From contig CM064862.1 in the NCBI GenBank assembly GCA_032719365.1, forward strand, positions 322,501 through 386,500: 64,000 nucleotides of DNA. Direction: 5' to 3'. Made by a program: the position numbers and the translations under genes. Source of the DNA: Prinsepia uniflora (taxonomy: Eukaryota; Streptophyta; Magnoliopsida; Rosales; Rosaceae). Positions 47,211-63,814 of the stretch are shown here, piece after piece; positions within the stretch are counted from its first letter, which is position 1; the number at the start of each line of letters is the position of its first letter. The notes beneath the pieces were generated by a model that saw only the letters and a program-made list of their open reading frames with translations, searched no databases and was not told the origin of the DNA.

Positions 47211-47433
47211 TGTAGAAATTCAGAGAAATCTTTGTTGATTTCATTAATCTGCACGCAGGGCCTATTTATACAAAAATATGGGGAAAAGATAACTACAAGC
47301 AGTTATCTCTTCCTTGTCTGATCCTAACTTAGAACTGCTGATAACTACCTAAGTAATTGTCTAAGGACAGATGTCCTAAAGTCTAAAAATATACAATTTC
47401 CTAAAGACCTACGGCTGTAAGGACTGTTCTACA
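47211..47433 (-). repeat. Copia 5' LTR
   Basis: 223 bp, same ends as the 3' LTR. The five mismatches seen by eye are at the CCCGC/CACGC, ATCTGG/ATATGG, GAAGAG/GAAAAG, TATATC/TATCTC and AACTG/AATTG positions. Confidence 0.97.
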
Positions 47434-47824
47434 GAAAATATAGTAATTTGTACTAGAACATTTCTGAGGAGATATGCAATTTCAAATCTAAGGAAGGAGG
47501 CTTCAAACATAAAACAAAAGGATTTAGTATTCCAATTGTTCCAATATCAAGATTGGCATTCAGTCAGTACAAGAATCAAGTTGGACTGAATATTTTTACA
47601 GACATTGGTTGCAAGCAGAACAAGTTTACACTGTTTGTCAATTGCGCTTGTAATCGGAGCACAAAACTTCCTTATGCCCAAATTTTCCTAGCATTGGAAT
47701 TAGGTGCTTCGTATCATCCACCCCAACTCCAACCTCAAAAATCACTCCTTGCCAGAAATCCCACACGCAACAAGAAAACCGATGAAGAGGTATATTCCTT
47801 AGGGAAAAATATTATGCTCCAATT
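47434..47824 (-). other. Presumed SRPK 3' UTR and flank
   Basis: About 390 bp between the Copia target duplication and the SRPK stop codon. It contains no gene, and most of it is probably the 3' UTR of the minus-strand kinase. A plus-strand open frame over this region is an antisense shadow of the last kinase exon. Confidence 0.5.
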
Positions 47825-52388
<4,564 letters not shown>

Positions 52389-52565
52389 ATGGGCTCATAC
52401 AAGCCCAATGATTCGGTGGCCCATATCAATATTGGACCAACAAGTAGTCCAAGTCTTGGGCCCAGTGTGAGTGGCATTTTCGGGGTTTATGATCCGATAG
52501 GAGGGTTATTTATTAACATGCCTGGTATATACATGCGCGTTATAAGCATTCGGCTTCTAGGGTTT
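52389..52565 (+). promoter_or_regulatory. Ribosomal-protein promoter motifs (site II and telo-box)
   Basis: Several site II motifs (TGGGCY or reverse) cluster here: TGGGCT at 52390, AAGCCCA near 52,401, GGCCCA near 52,418 and TTGGGCCCA near 52,457. A telo-box, TAGGGTTT, lies at 52558-52565, about 50 bp before the start codon. This pair, bound by TCP and Trb/Pur-alpha factors, is the typical plant ribosomal-protein promoter set-up and suggests high expression in dividing cells. Confidence 0.75.
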
Positions 52566-52615
52566 CTGTCACAACACATAAGCAGCAGTCAACAACAGCA
52601 CAGGAGGCAGCAGCC

Positions 52616-54562
<1,947 letters not shown>

Positions 54563-55399
54563 GGTGTTATCCTGTTGTCTACTTTTTGGGAAGAGTAATA
54601 GATAGGACTGGACTTGTTTGGTTATTTGAAGGTTTTGTAAGGATTATTTAGCCATGCTTGATGCTACATTCGTATTTCTGTTTCGTCTATGTCTCTCTTA
54701 TATCTGTCACTTTGATATTACCAAGTATCACATACTTAATGAGTATTTTTGGACTTCAAATTCCTCTTGCCGATAAACATTTGTTTGTGCATAAAGATGT
54801 GAAATCCGAGTTTCCTGCCTTTCATGCTTTAGACGGGGAAGCTTAGTCGGCTTCTGAATAGGCAGTATGAAATTTAATCCAAAAGTTAAAAAAGATTTAT
54901 AAAATTTTGGGAAAAGTAAGTATTTAATAAAGGTGATATAAAACTAATAAAAAATATAAAATAATTTTGTATATTAAATATATGATATATAATATGATAC
55001 AATATGATTTGATATTAATTAATATATATAAAATCTTAAATATAATTTTATTGATAATTTCACACTAAAATACTTTAATTGTATATTTCACTAAAAATAA
55101 GTAGTGTCTATCGGATATAAAATCGTATTGTTTTTACATATGGGTCAATATTTCTTGGGTGAATTTCACTAACATTTCCATTCGTCATATTATGAAGTTT
55201 ATTATACATTAAAATTATGTTAGTTACTTAGTTTTTCAAAATGTAAAAAATATAGACATGGCAAGTGGAAATGCTAGTGAAAGTCACTCAAGAAATGTCC
55301 AGCGTAAATAATGTTTATAATTGACATAAAATTATATAATTACAATGGTTATTTTTCTGTTAATAATAAATTAACAATTATAACGAAGGCATGAATTAG
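54563..55399. other. eL24 3' UTR and AT-rich spacer
   Basis: The 3' UTR occupies roughly the first 200 bp. The remainder is AT-rich with no gene. Confidence 0.5.
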
Positions 55400-55932
55400 A
55401 ATAATAATACAAATGACATTTAATACTTTGGCTAATATATAGTTAAAATATTTCACGAAATCGCGATAGTAACACTTTTCACAAAAAAAAAATGTGAGTT
55501 ATTACTCACGATTTTTAATTGATTTTTTGAAATTTCTTCAAAAACATCGAAATACTTATTTTGTTTCCATTATCTTCATTCCGTAAGATACTTTGAAGTT
55601 GAGGTAGATGTTTTCTAAAGACCTTTAAACTCTAGACTCATTTCGCACCTTGTTACAAAATTTCAACGAAATTCAAGTTTTTTTACTTTAAAAAAGCTAA
55701 AAAAATTGTTAATGGACATCCTGAATGGAAAGACAAGTCCCAAATGGCATTTAATAATTTTTCTAATGTGCAGTTAAAATATTTCACGAAATAGGGCAGT
55801 TAGATTTCTCATAAAAAATGTGAGCTACTCACGATTTTTAGTCGATTTTTTAAATTGCTTTAAAAGTAACGAAATACTTATTTTGTTTTCATTCTCTTCA
55901 CTATGTAAGATACTTTGAAGTTGAGGGGTGTG
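55400..55932. repeat. Satellite-like direct repeat, two units of about 331 bp
   Basis: AGTTAAAATATTTCACGAAA recurs at 55441 and 55772. Each unit also holds TGTGAG..ACTCACGATTTTTA, GAAATACTTATTTTG and AAGATACTTTGAAGTTGAGG. The same motifs form the array at about 60,480-61,660, so this is an outlying part of that family. Confidence 0.8.
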
Positions 55933-55989
55933 CAGAAATTCGGAAAAGGTAATTCCGAAAATTTAAAAAAGAAATAGACATTTTTACCC

Positions 55990-56790
55990 TTGGTATAAGT
56001 GGTCAGAAGTTGACTTTTTGCTCAGAATATTTTTGGACTATCCGTAAGGATCGTGGTGTAAGTCTCGGAGTCCTGAATTCAGAGACAGACGACACATCGA
56101 AATCGGAGTTCAGACAGATTTGTTATGGGTCTAAAATGGTGATGGGTATTTTTGTAATTTTAAGCCTGAGAGTATTTTGGTCTTTTGCTGCCTTGTTGAG
56201 TCACCAATTGCTATGACTCATTGGATTGGTTCAGTGACATGTGTCACATGTTGGCTGGTATTGGTGGCAATTAGGTGCACGTGTGTGTGTTGTTATGGTC
56301 TCAGCCGAGAAGGGAAACATAAACAAACCAAAACCAAAAACATGGGGTTCGATCATACTAGTTATTGGAGAGAAAAACAGAGAGAAAAAACTGAAACTGG
56401 AAACCAGTCTCATCACCACACCAATCTACTCGAAGCAATAAAGGAACCCAGAAAAACAGAGAGGCTGGGAGTGAAACAGGAGAGGAAAATCGAGAGGGAA
56501 AGGAAGAGCACAAACTCAAAACAGATCCAAAAACCCGAAACCCATTATGTTAAATTCTTGGATTTGAAGGACGACTTGAATTGAACACTTGGGAAATTTG
56601 GTCGAAATCCAAGTTTGGGTCATCGATTTAGAGAATTGAAGGATTTTGAACCGGGTCATGGAACCGTGTCAAACCACCCGTTTTACAGGAAAACGGCTGA
56701 AGAAGACGATGAACAATACTAGGCGCGTGAGCTTCACGCGTAGCCACTTGCAGCGGCGCGTGGGGGCGCTTGGGCACGATTCTCGAGGAT
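55990..56790. mobile_element. LTR-like retroelement fragment
   Basis: A GC-richer, non-coding block that shares a conserved segment with the left end of the window: GACGATGAACA, GGCGCGTG, TTCACGCG and CGGCGCGTGG in the same order near 56,705-56,765 and 240-302. It contains AAACCAAAACC and GAGAGAAA tracts typical of LTR leaders. Boundaries are not defined and no target duplication was seen. Confidence 0.4.
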
Positions 56791-56799
56791 TGGTGATTC

Positions 56800-57770
56800 T
56801 TGGAGTTACGGAAATGCGTACGACATGGAATCGAACCGCGTGGACAGTTCCACCTGACAGAAACATCAGAGATAAAAGAAAGCCAAGGGACAGTTGACAA
56901 TGGAGAACCACATCTAGCAAGGACATGCTGCCAAACCACAACGCTAAAACTACAATCAAAGAATAGATGGCTATGAGATTCAGGGGCAGAGTTACAAAGA
57001 GCACATAGGGAATTCTGTTTTCCCATATGTCTTCATATCCTATCCAACGTGGCAAGCCGCAACTTAATCGCCAACCACAAGGTAAAGCTCGCACGAGGGA
57101 TGCAATAAGGGTACCAAACCAGCTCAGTCCAAGGAACTTTAACAATAGGACCGTTTAAGTAAGACCATAGCGAGGCTGAAGAGAATAATCCTGACGGCGT
57201 CAAAGACCAATAAAATGAATCAGCCTCATTAGGCCGGGGAAATATCATAGCAGTAGCAGCTTGGATAGCCCTGAAACCAAAATTGGAAGAAATAGGCCAA
57301 TTCCACCTATCACCAATGATAACAGAGGAAAGTTTGGCATTGATATGAATATCAGAGATAGCCACCAAAGAACTACCCCCATTCTCCAAAAGAGGACCAT
57401 GGGGGTGCCATTGATCATGCCAAAGAAAGATATTTTTCCCATTACCAACATTAGCATGGATGAGGGGTTTCAGAAGGTTCCTAATACTGAGTAACTTCTT
57501 CCAGTTCCAAGAGAAAATAGAAGGGACAGAACAAGACCAAAAACAATGATCTTGGATGAAATAAGTTCGGACTCAAATGGACCAAATGCTGACCTCCTCT
57601 CCAACAAATAAATTACAGCTATGACAAGCCATTAAACAGATATTCCAGCGATGAAGGTTCTTGATACCCAATCCACCAGCCCCAAGTGGTTGACAAACCT
57701 CTTGCCATGCAACTTTAGCAAAGTAGATACCATCATAATAGCCAGACCAGAGGAACCACCTCAGCTTACA
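56800..57770 (-). pseudogene. LINE remnant: 3' part of non-LTR reverse transcriptase with zf-RVT
   Basis: The minus strand in several broken frames encodes the C-terminal region of plant LINE polyproteins. From right to left it contains a reverse-transcriptase tail ('QEVCQPLGAGGLGIKNLHRW'), 'NWPISSNFGFRAIQAATAMI', 'LTPSGLFSSASLWSYL' and the zinc-binding zf-RVT domain ('LCALCNSAPESHSHLFFDCS'). Stops and frame changes show it is dead. The 5' part and endonuclease are absent. Confidence 0.85.
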
Positions 57771-58002
57771 TTGGTAGGCTATTTTATTGATAAAGTGCTA
57801 TTTTATTGGTAGGCTATTTTATTGATACGTCGTTAGTAATCGTTATTTATTACGTTAGAGTTTGTCGAACCTTAGTAGTAGAGAATTTATAATTGGTGCC
57901 TCCTTTTCTACTGATTGTCCTCATTCATTCTTGGCAACCATTAAGGAGAAGCGTTTGTTATTATGGGTTTTAATAATGTTGTTCATGATAAAACTGTTTC
58001 AG

Positions 58003-58640
58003 GAACTACGTGGCTACATGTTGAATAATGGTGGAAGATATGAGAATTACGTTTCGATAAATCGTGTTACACATATCATCTGTAGCAATCTTCCGGACAG
58101 TAAAATAAAAAAATTTAGGTTCATATTATTTCCTTACTTTCAGATCAATAAATCATGAATTTTTTTTTTCTCCATGCCTTCATTGTCAAGTGAGTTGGAT
58201 TTTTTAATGACGACCCTAATACAGGTCTTTCAGTGGAGGGCTACCAGTGGTGAAACCCTCGTGGATTTTAGACTCAGTTGCTGCTAACAAACTCTTGAGT
58301 TGTAAGTTTATGGGCTTGTTTTTCTCTTTTTTATCGTTTCTTCGTCTGCTTTTTCTTTTGAAGTTTCAAATTGGTTTCCTTCCAAGGACCTGGCTAATAT
58401 CTTTCATCCATATCTCGATTGTGAGGGATTTTCATTTGCTGGTTGCAGGGGTTCCTTATCAACTTGACCAGCTTACTTGTGACTAACCAAGGCTGTCAGC
58501 CTTCTTTGCTCCAAAAAGAATTCCTGACTGTGGTGATGTTTTGAGAGATGCAGCTGATCAAGTAAGATATGGAAATAAGCATGCAACTTTGTTGGGAGCC
58601 AGGTCAGAAGATGCTATGGAGGCTCCATTATCCTGCAGCA
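58003..58640 (+). pseudogene. REV1-derived pseudogene (BRCT region)
   Basis: Three exon-like segments with good splice sites encode the BRCT region of plant REV1, the deoxycytidyl transferase of translesion DNA synthesis. Exon a, 58003-58118, gives 'ELRGYMLNNGGRYENYVSIN' and 'RVTHIICSNLPDSKIK'. Exon b, 58225-58301, gives 'SFSGGLPVVKPSWILDSVAA'. Exon c, from 58449, gives WVPYQLDQL, then an in-frame TAA (58484-58486), then 'RLSAFFAPK' and 'RYGNKHATLLGARSEDAMEA'. Junctions a/b and b/c keep frame, but the stop in exon c and the absence of the N-terminal exon and of the polymerase domain make this a broken copy. The tandem duplication starts inside exon c at 58535. Confidence 0.85.
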
Positions 58641-59427
58641 CTTTACCATCGTTCCATCGACTAGAAAGTGTTCTCCAATGTTTAATAAATATCCATCTGA
58701 TTGAAAACTAATTTGCTTGCATTCCCTTTTTGGATGATGAGGCTTACCGTGAGGCCCATTGGAGATTTTGGGGCGGACCATACGACGGCGTTTCCAACTG
58801 CTGAGATGTTGTGATACCAAATTGAAAAGTTGAAAAAGTTTGGGGAGTTAGGTAGGGAATTGGCCTGAAAACACTCGTAATGAAAATGATGAGGCATTGA
58901 AAATTCACCACCAATTTAGATTTAACGGATTTTCAAAATCAAAATCAAAATAATTACTAACGAAGCGATTTCAATTCTCAAACTATTCGACTTTTATCCA
59001 GTCAAATCTAAATTATTAGATAAATAACGATTTGAAGCGAATCGATTAACAGTTTTAACGGATTTATACCCATCCTAGGTAGATCCGCCTGAATGATTTA
59101 TAATGGTAGATATAATTATTAGATGGCCTTTTTACTTTAAATTTGGAAAATTTTGGTTCCATAAGAACTAATTTCCAGTGATCCATGAAAAGGAAAATGC
59201 CCTTCACAATTCAAGCCACCTCATTTCATGAATTATATATATTGAGCACAGCTAGTCTACACGCATAATTCCAGAAAGCCAGGGAGAGATGAAATTATTA
59301 TACAGTAGAAGATTAAAAGCAAAAATCTGGGACAAAAAGAGAGGAACTTATAACTATAATAGCACAACCCAAAGAAATAACCTAGAAACTGGGATCACCT
59401 TTCGTGCATTCTTCATTGTTTCAGAGT

Positions 59428-59537
59428 TTAAAGCTGCTTAGGCTTTTGAACGGGATAGATGCCAGGGTCGCTCTCCATCCGAGTATTGTAGAGGGCAAAG
59501 ACGGCATTGAGGGCAAAGAAGGTTCTTGCTTTTTGGG
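59428..59537 (-). pseudogene. Exon-like fragment, unknown protein C-terminus
   Basis: A minus-strand frame encodes 'TQKARTFFALNAVFALYNTR' then 'MESDPGIYPVQKPKQL' and a stop. It reads as a real C-terminal exon (mixed composition, proline-rich end). Surrounding frames are closed. I do not recognise the protein. The identical copy is at 62763-62872. Confidence 0.4.
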
Positions 59538-59730
59538 TAAAATTATGTGGGCCGTTTTAGAGTTTTGACTTAAGCACATAAACTACCATAAGATCAAGAT
59601 TTGCTATTGATGCGATTGTTATCAAGGCCTGTATGGAAGCCCACAGCCATTTTTTACAACCCCAATCCCATTTTCACTTACCTTTTTCTCTCTGATATCT
59701 CTCACTCCTCCGTTTCATGAAAACAATTAA

Positions 59731-59999
59731 GGGTCGGTTTGAAATTGCGGTATTTTTTTGAAAAATTATTTCAGCTAAGCGATTTATGCTTTTTTTCATA
59801 ATAAATAATTATATGCTAAAATAATTTTTGAAAAACCAGCTTTCAAAAGTAACATATAGATTGCTTTCAAAAATTGTTGTCAAAAGTCTATTACTTTTCA
59901 AAGAAGTAATATTTGTTATTTTTACCAAACACTTTTATACTGTTTAGCTTTCAAATAAAGCAGTTTTTCGAGAAAAAAAAAGCAATATCAAACCCGGCC
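59731..59999. mobile_element. Tourist-like MITE
   Basis: 269 bp with termini GGGTCGGTTTGAAATTGC and GCAATATCAAACCCGGCC as imperfect inverted repeats, flanked by TAA on each side (59728-59730 and 60000-60002), the PIF/Harbinger-type duplication. Long inner arms (AAAGCAGTTTTTC and similar) allow a hairpin. There is no coding capacity. The duplicated copy is at 63066-63334, and a truncated relative is at 27795. Confidence 0.8.
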
Positions 60000-60045
60000 T
60001 AAGAAATACAAACAAATCCGAGCATTAAACCTGCCACCACCAATA

Positions 60046-60320
60046 ATGAAATCAATCACCCACACCTCGCTACTCCACCTTTCTTTCACTCTCACACTTT
60101 CTCCCTCTCTCGACATTCTCTTTCCCTCTCGAACGCAATCGAATAACACTGAAACAGAAAGACACCAGGCTCACCGCCTCAAGCTTCGAACCTACACACC
60201 GATCCTCGTTCATCGTCTTCGTCTCGTCTCTATGAACATAAAGGGCTAGATTAATGTAACCGGTGGTTTCGCGATGTGAGGACCAAGGCTTCCCGGTGGT
60301 TTCGCGATCAAACCAGGTGA
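60046..60320 (+). other. 5' UTR-like leader segment with donor site
   Basis: A CT-rich stretch (CTTTCTTTCACTCTCACAC, TCTCCCTCTCTCGAC) is followed by two copies of CCGGTGGTTTCGCGAT and ends AAACCAG|GTGAGATT, a good splice donor. Composition looks like a plant 5' UTR plus first intron, but no coding exon follows before satellite-like sequence. It may be the orphaned start of a gene. A 67-residue open frame over it looks incidental. Confidence 0.35.
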
Positions 60321-60479
60321 GATTAATGTTATGAATTTCAACCATTGTGTTAATCGTATTGTGGGCTTCTTATTGGTTTTTGAAATTTCGATACAAATAG
60401 CAAAATACTTGTCCTATTTCCTTTCTTATAGCTCTATAAATTCTAGAGTCATTTTTGGACCCCGTTATGAAATTTTATT

Positions 60480-61660
60480 GAAATTAGAGATTTTTTGTTT
60501 AAAAAATACATAAGGATGGTTAATGAACACACTAGATGGCAGGACAAGACTCAAATAGTATATAATACTTTTGGTTATATGCAGTCAAAATATTCCATGA
60601 AATCCCGACTTATTTGAATTTTTCCCAATAACTGTAAAATATAACTCTCAATTTTAGTCCGTTTCTAAAATTTTGATAATAGTAAAATACCGATTATATT
60701 TCCATTCCCATTACCCTCTAAAATATTTTGAAATCAAGTGGAATGGTTTCTATTTTTCTAATGACCTTCGGACCCTAAAGTCATTTTCGGATTCCATTAC
60801 GAAATTTCATTAAAATTCAAATATCTTTTTTACTTTCAACATAAAAAATTAATAGTTAATGGACACTATGAGTTGAGGGGGATGGTTTCTACTGAACTTT
60901 GAAAGACACTGTGAAGTTGAGGGGATGGTTTCTACAAAACTTCGGACCCTAGAGTCACTTTCAGGCTCTGTTACAAAATTTCAATTTTTTTAGTAAAATA
61001 ATATGTAAAAAATAGTTAATAGGTACCCTGGATGACATGATATGTCTCAAATGACTTATGATACTTTGACTAATGTGTAGTTAAAATATTTTACAAAAAC
61101 TATGAACTATATATACCTTACGATTTTTAGTCAGTTTAAAAAAATATATCAAATGCTTATTCTATTTTCATATTTCATCACCCCTTAAGATATTTTGAAG
61201 ATGACGATGATGATTTCTAATGACCTTCGGACCATGTAATCACTTTCGGACCCAGTTATGGTATTTCATTAAAATTCAAGTTTTTTTGTTTAAAAAATGC
61301 ATACAAAATAGTTAATGGACATCATAGATGGAAGGACATGTCTTACATGGTTTATAATAATTTGACTAATGTGAAGTTAAAGTATTTCTCAAAATCACGA
61401 CAGATTTGCATTTTTCTAAAAAATGTGAATTATAACTCACGATTTTTAATCGGTTTCTAAAATTTCGACAAAAACATCAAATACCTCTTTTAGTTCTATT
61501 TTCATCATTGTAAGATAGTCTGAAGTTCAAGTGATGGTTTCTAATGACTTTTGGATCCTAGAGTTACTTTTAGACCTCGTTATAACATTTTGTTGAAACT
61601 CGAGTGTTTTTAACTAACAAATGCATTAAAAAATTAATATGCACCCTAGATGGTAGGATA
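60480..61660. repeat. Degenerate satellite-like tandem array
   Basis: Three to four diverged units of about 300-330 bp are marked by GTTAATGGACA..AGATGG.AGGACATGTC, AGTTAAAATATTT, ACGATTTTTAGTC and TGACCTTCGGACC..GTCACTTTCGG. Anchors lie at about 60,583, 61,079 and 61,375; one unit is truncated. The family recurs at 55,400-55,932. There is no coding content. Confidence 0.8.
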
Positions 61661-61688
61661 TGTCAACTAATCAACCAATGATCTTGTG

Positions 61689-61763
61689 ATGAAAACTATA
61701 TATAGGTGATGGAAACTATATAGGTGATGGAAAATGTAGGTGATGGAAACTATATGTAATGCG
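61689..61763. repeat. Short GTGATGGAAACTATATA minisatellite
   Basis: AGGTGATGGAAACTATATA-like units of 16-22 bp repeat about four times, imperfectly, just before the second unit of the large duplication. Confidence 0.75.
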
Positions 61764-62762
61764 ACATCAGCCAATGTTGATATCTTAATGTCGCTATGGG
61801 TTATGTACTAGCTAAACCGTGCATACCCTTCGTTACATATATACAAGACAAACATCTGCCTTAAAAGTAGATGTTTTGAGAGATGCAGCTGATCAAGTAA
61901 GATATGGAAATAAGCATGCAACTTTGTTGGGAGCCAGGTCAGAAGATGCTATGGAGGCTCCATTATCCTGCAGCACTTTACCATCGTTCCATCGACTAGA
62001 AAGTGTTCTCCAATGTTTAATAAATATCCATCTGATTGAAAACTAATTTGCTTGCATTCCCTTTTTGGATGATGAGGCTTACCGTGAGGCCCATTGGAGA
62101 TTTTGGGGCGGACCATACGACGGCGTTTCCAACTGCTGAGATGTTGTGATACCAAATTGAAAAGTTGAAAAAGTTTGGGGAGTTAGGTAGGGAATTGGCC
62201 TGAAAACACTCGTAATGAAAATGATGAGGCATTGAAAATTCACCACCAATTTAGATTTAACGGATTTTCAAAATCAAAATCAAAATAATTACTAACGAAG
62301 CGATTTCAATTCTCAAACTATTCGACTTTTATCCAGTCAAATCTAAATTATTAGATAAATAACGATTTGAAGCGAATCGATTAACAGTTTTAACGGATTT
62401 ATACCCATCCTAGGTAGATCCGCCTGAATGATTTATAATGGTAGATATAATTATTAGATGGCCTTTTTACTTTAAATTTGGAAAATTTTGGTTCCATAAG
62501 AACTAATTTCCAGTGATCCATGAAAAGGAAAATGCCCTTCACAATTCAAGCCACCTCATTTCATGAATTATATATATTGAGCACAGCTAGTCTACACGCA
62601 TAATTCCAGAAAGCCAGGGAGAGATGAAATTATTATACAGTAGAAGATTAAAAGCAAAAATCTGGGACAAAAAGAGAGGAACTTATAACTATAATAGCAC
62701 AACCCAAAGAAATAACCTAGAAACTGGGATCACCTTTCGTGCATTCTTCATTGTTTCAGAGT

Positions 62763-62872
62763 TTAAAGCTGCTTAGGCTTTTGAACGGGATAGATGCCAG
62801 GGTCGCTCTCCATCCGAGTATTGTAGAGGGCAAAGACGGCATTGAGGGCAAAGAAGGTTCTTGCTTTTTGGG
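62763..62872 (-). pseudogene. Second copy of the unknown exon-like fragment
   Basis: Identical to 59428-59537, carried by the tandem duplication. Confidence 0.4.
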
Positions 62873-63065
62873 TAAAATTATGTGGGCCGTTTTAGAGTTT
62901 TGACTTAAGCACATAAACTACCATAAGATCAAGATTTGCTATTGATGCGATTGTTATCAAGGCCTGTATGGAAGCCCACAGCCATTTTTTACAACCCCAA
63001 TCCCATTTTCACTTACCTTTTTCTCTCTGATATCTCTCACTCCTCCGTTTCATGAAAACAATTAA

Positions 63066-63334
63066 GGGTCGGTTTGAAATTGCGGTATTTTTTTGAAAAA
63101 TTATTTCAGCTAAGCGATTTATGCTTTTTTTCATAATAAATAATTATATGCTAAAATAATTTTTGAAAAAACAGCTTTCAAAAGTAACATATAGATTGCT
63201 TTCAAAAATTGTTGTCAAAAGTCTATTACTTTTCAAAGAAGTAATATTTGTTATTTTTACCAAACACTTTTATACTGTTTAGCTTTCAAATAAAGCAGTT
63301 TTTCGAGAAAAAAAAAGCAATATCAAACCCGGCC
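63066..63334. mobile_element. Tourist-like MITE, duplicated copy
   Basis: Same element as 59731-59999, including the flanking TAA, copied as part of the large duplication and not by separate transposition. Confidence 0.8.
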
Positions 63335-63814
63335 TAAGAAATACAAACAAATCCGAGCATTAAACCTGCCACCACCAATAATGAAATCAATCACCCACAC
63401 CTCGCTACTCCACCTTTCTTTCACTCTCACACTTTCTCCCTCTCTCGACATTCTCTTTCCCTCTCGAACGCAATCGAATAACACTGAAACAGAAAGACAC
63501 CAGGCTCACCGCCTCAAGCTTCGAACCTACACACCGATCCTCGTTCATCGTCTTCGTCTCGTCTCTATGAACATAAAGGGCTAGATTAATGTAACCGGTG
63601 GTTTCGCGATGTGAGGACCAAGGCTTCCCGGTGGTTTCGCGATCAAACCAGGTGAGATTAATGTTATGAATTTCAACCATTGTGTTAATCGTATTGTGGG
63701 CTTCTTATTGGTTTTTGAAATTTCGATACAAATAGCAAAATACTTGTCCTATTTCCTTTCTTATAGCTCTATAAATCCTAGAGTCATTTTTGGACCCCGT
63801 TATGAAATTTTATT

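Larger units (their letters stand above)
42681..47433 (-). mobile_element. Full-length Ty1/Copia retrotransposon
   Basis: A complete 4,753-bp element bounded by 223-bp LTRs and flanked by a perfect 5-bp target duplication GAAAA (42676-42680 and 47434-47438). On the minus strand the order is 5' LTR, primer-binding site TGGTATCAGAGC (47210-47199), gag, protease, integrase, reverse transcriptase, RNase H, a purine-rich tract near 42,904-42,914 and the 3' LTR. Integrase before reverse transcriptase is the Copia order. The LTRs differ at five positions by eye (about 2%), so the insertion is recent. Coding is broken by two frameshifts in gag and one nonsense codon, so this copy is probably not autonomous. 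It lies between two convergent genes, about 390 bp beyond the SRPK stop codon. Confidence 0.97.
58535..61869 (+). repeat. 3,335-bp tandem duplication, unit 1
   Basis: A direct repeat whose second unit starts at 61870. It contains the end of the REV1 fragment, a short exon-like fragment on the minus strand, a Tourist MITE, a 5' UTR-like segment and a satellite-like array. Where both units can be read the sequences agree except for two substitutions noticed by eye. Confidence 0.95.

Noticed and set aside
60046..60249. 67-residue frame starting MKSITHTS
   Set aside because: The CT-rich composition fits a 5' UTR and the codon use is not protein-like; duplicated only because the whole unit is duplicated.
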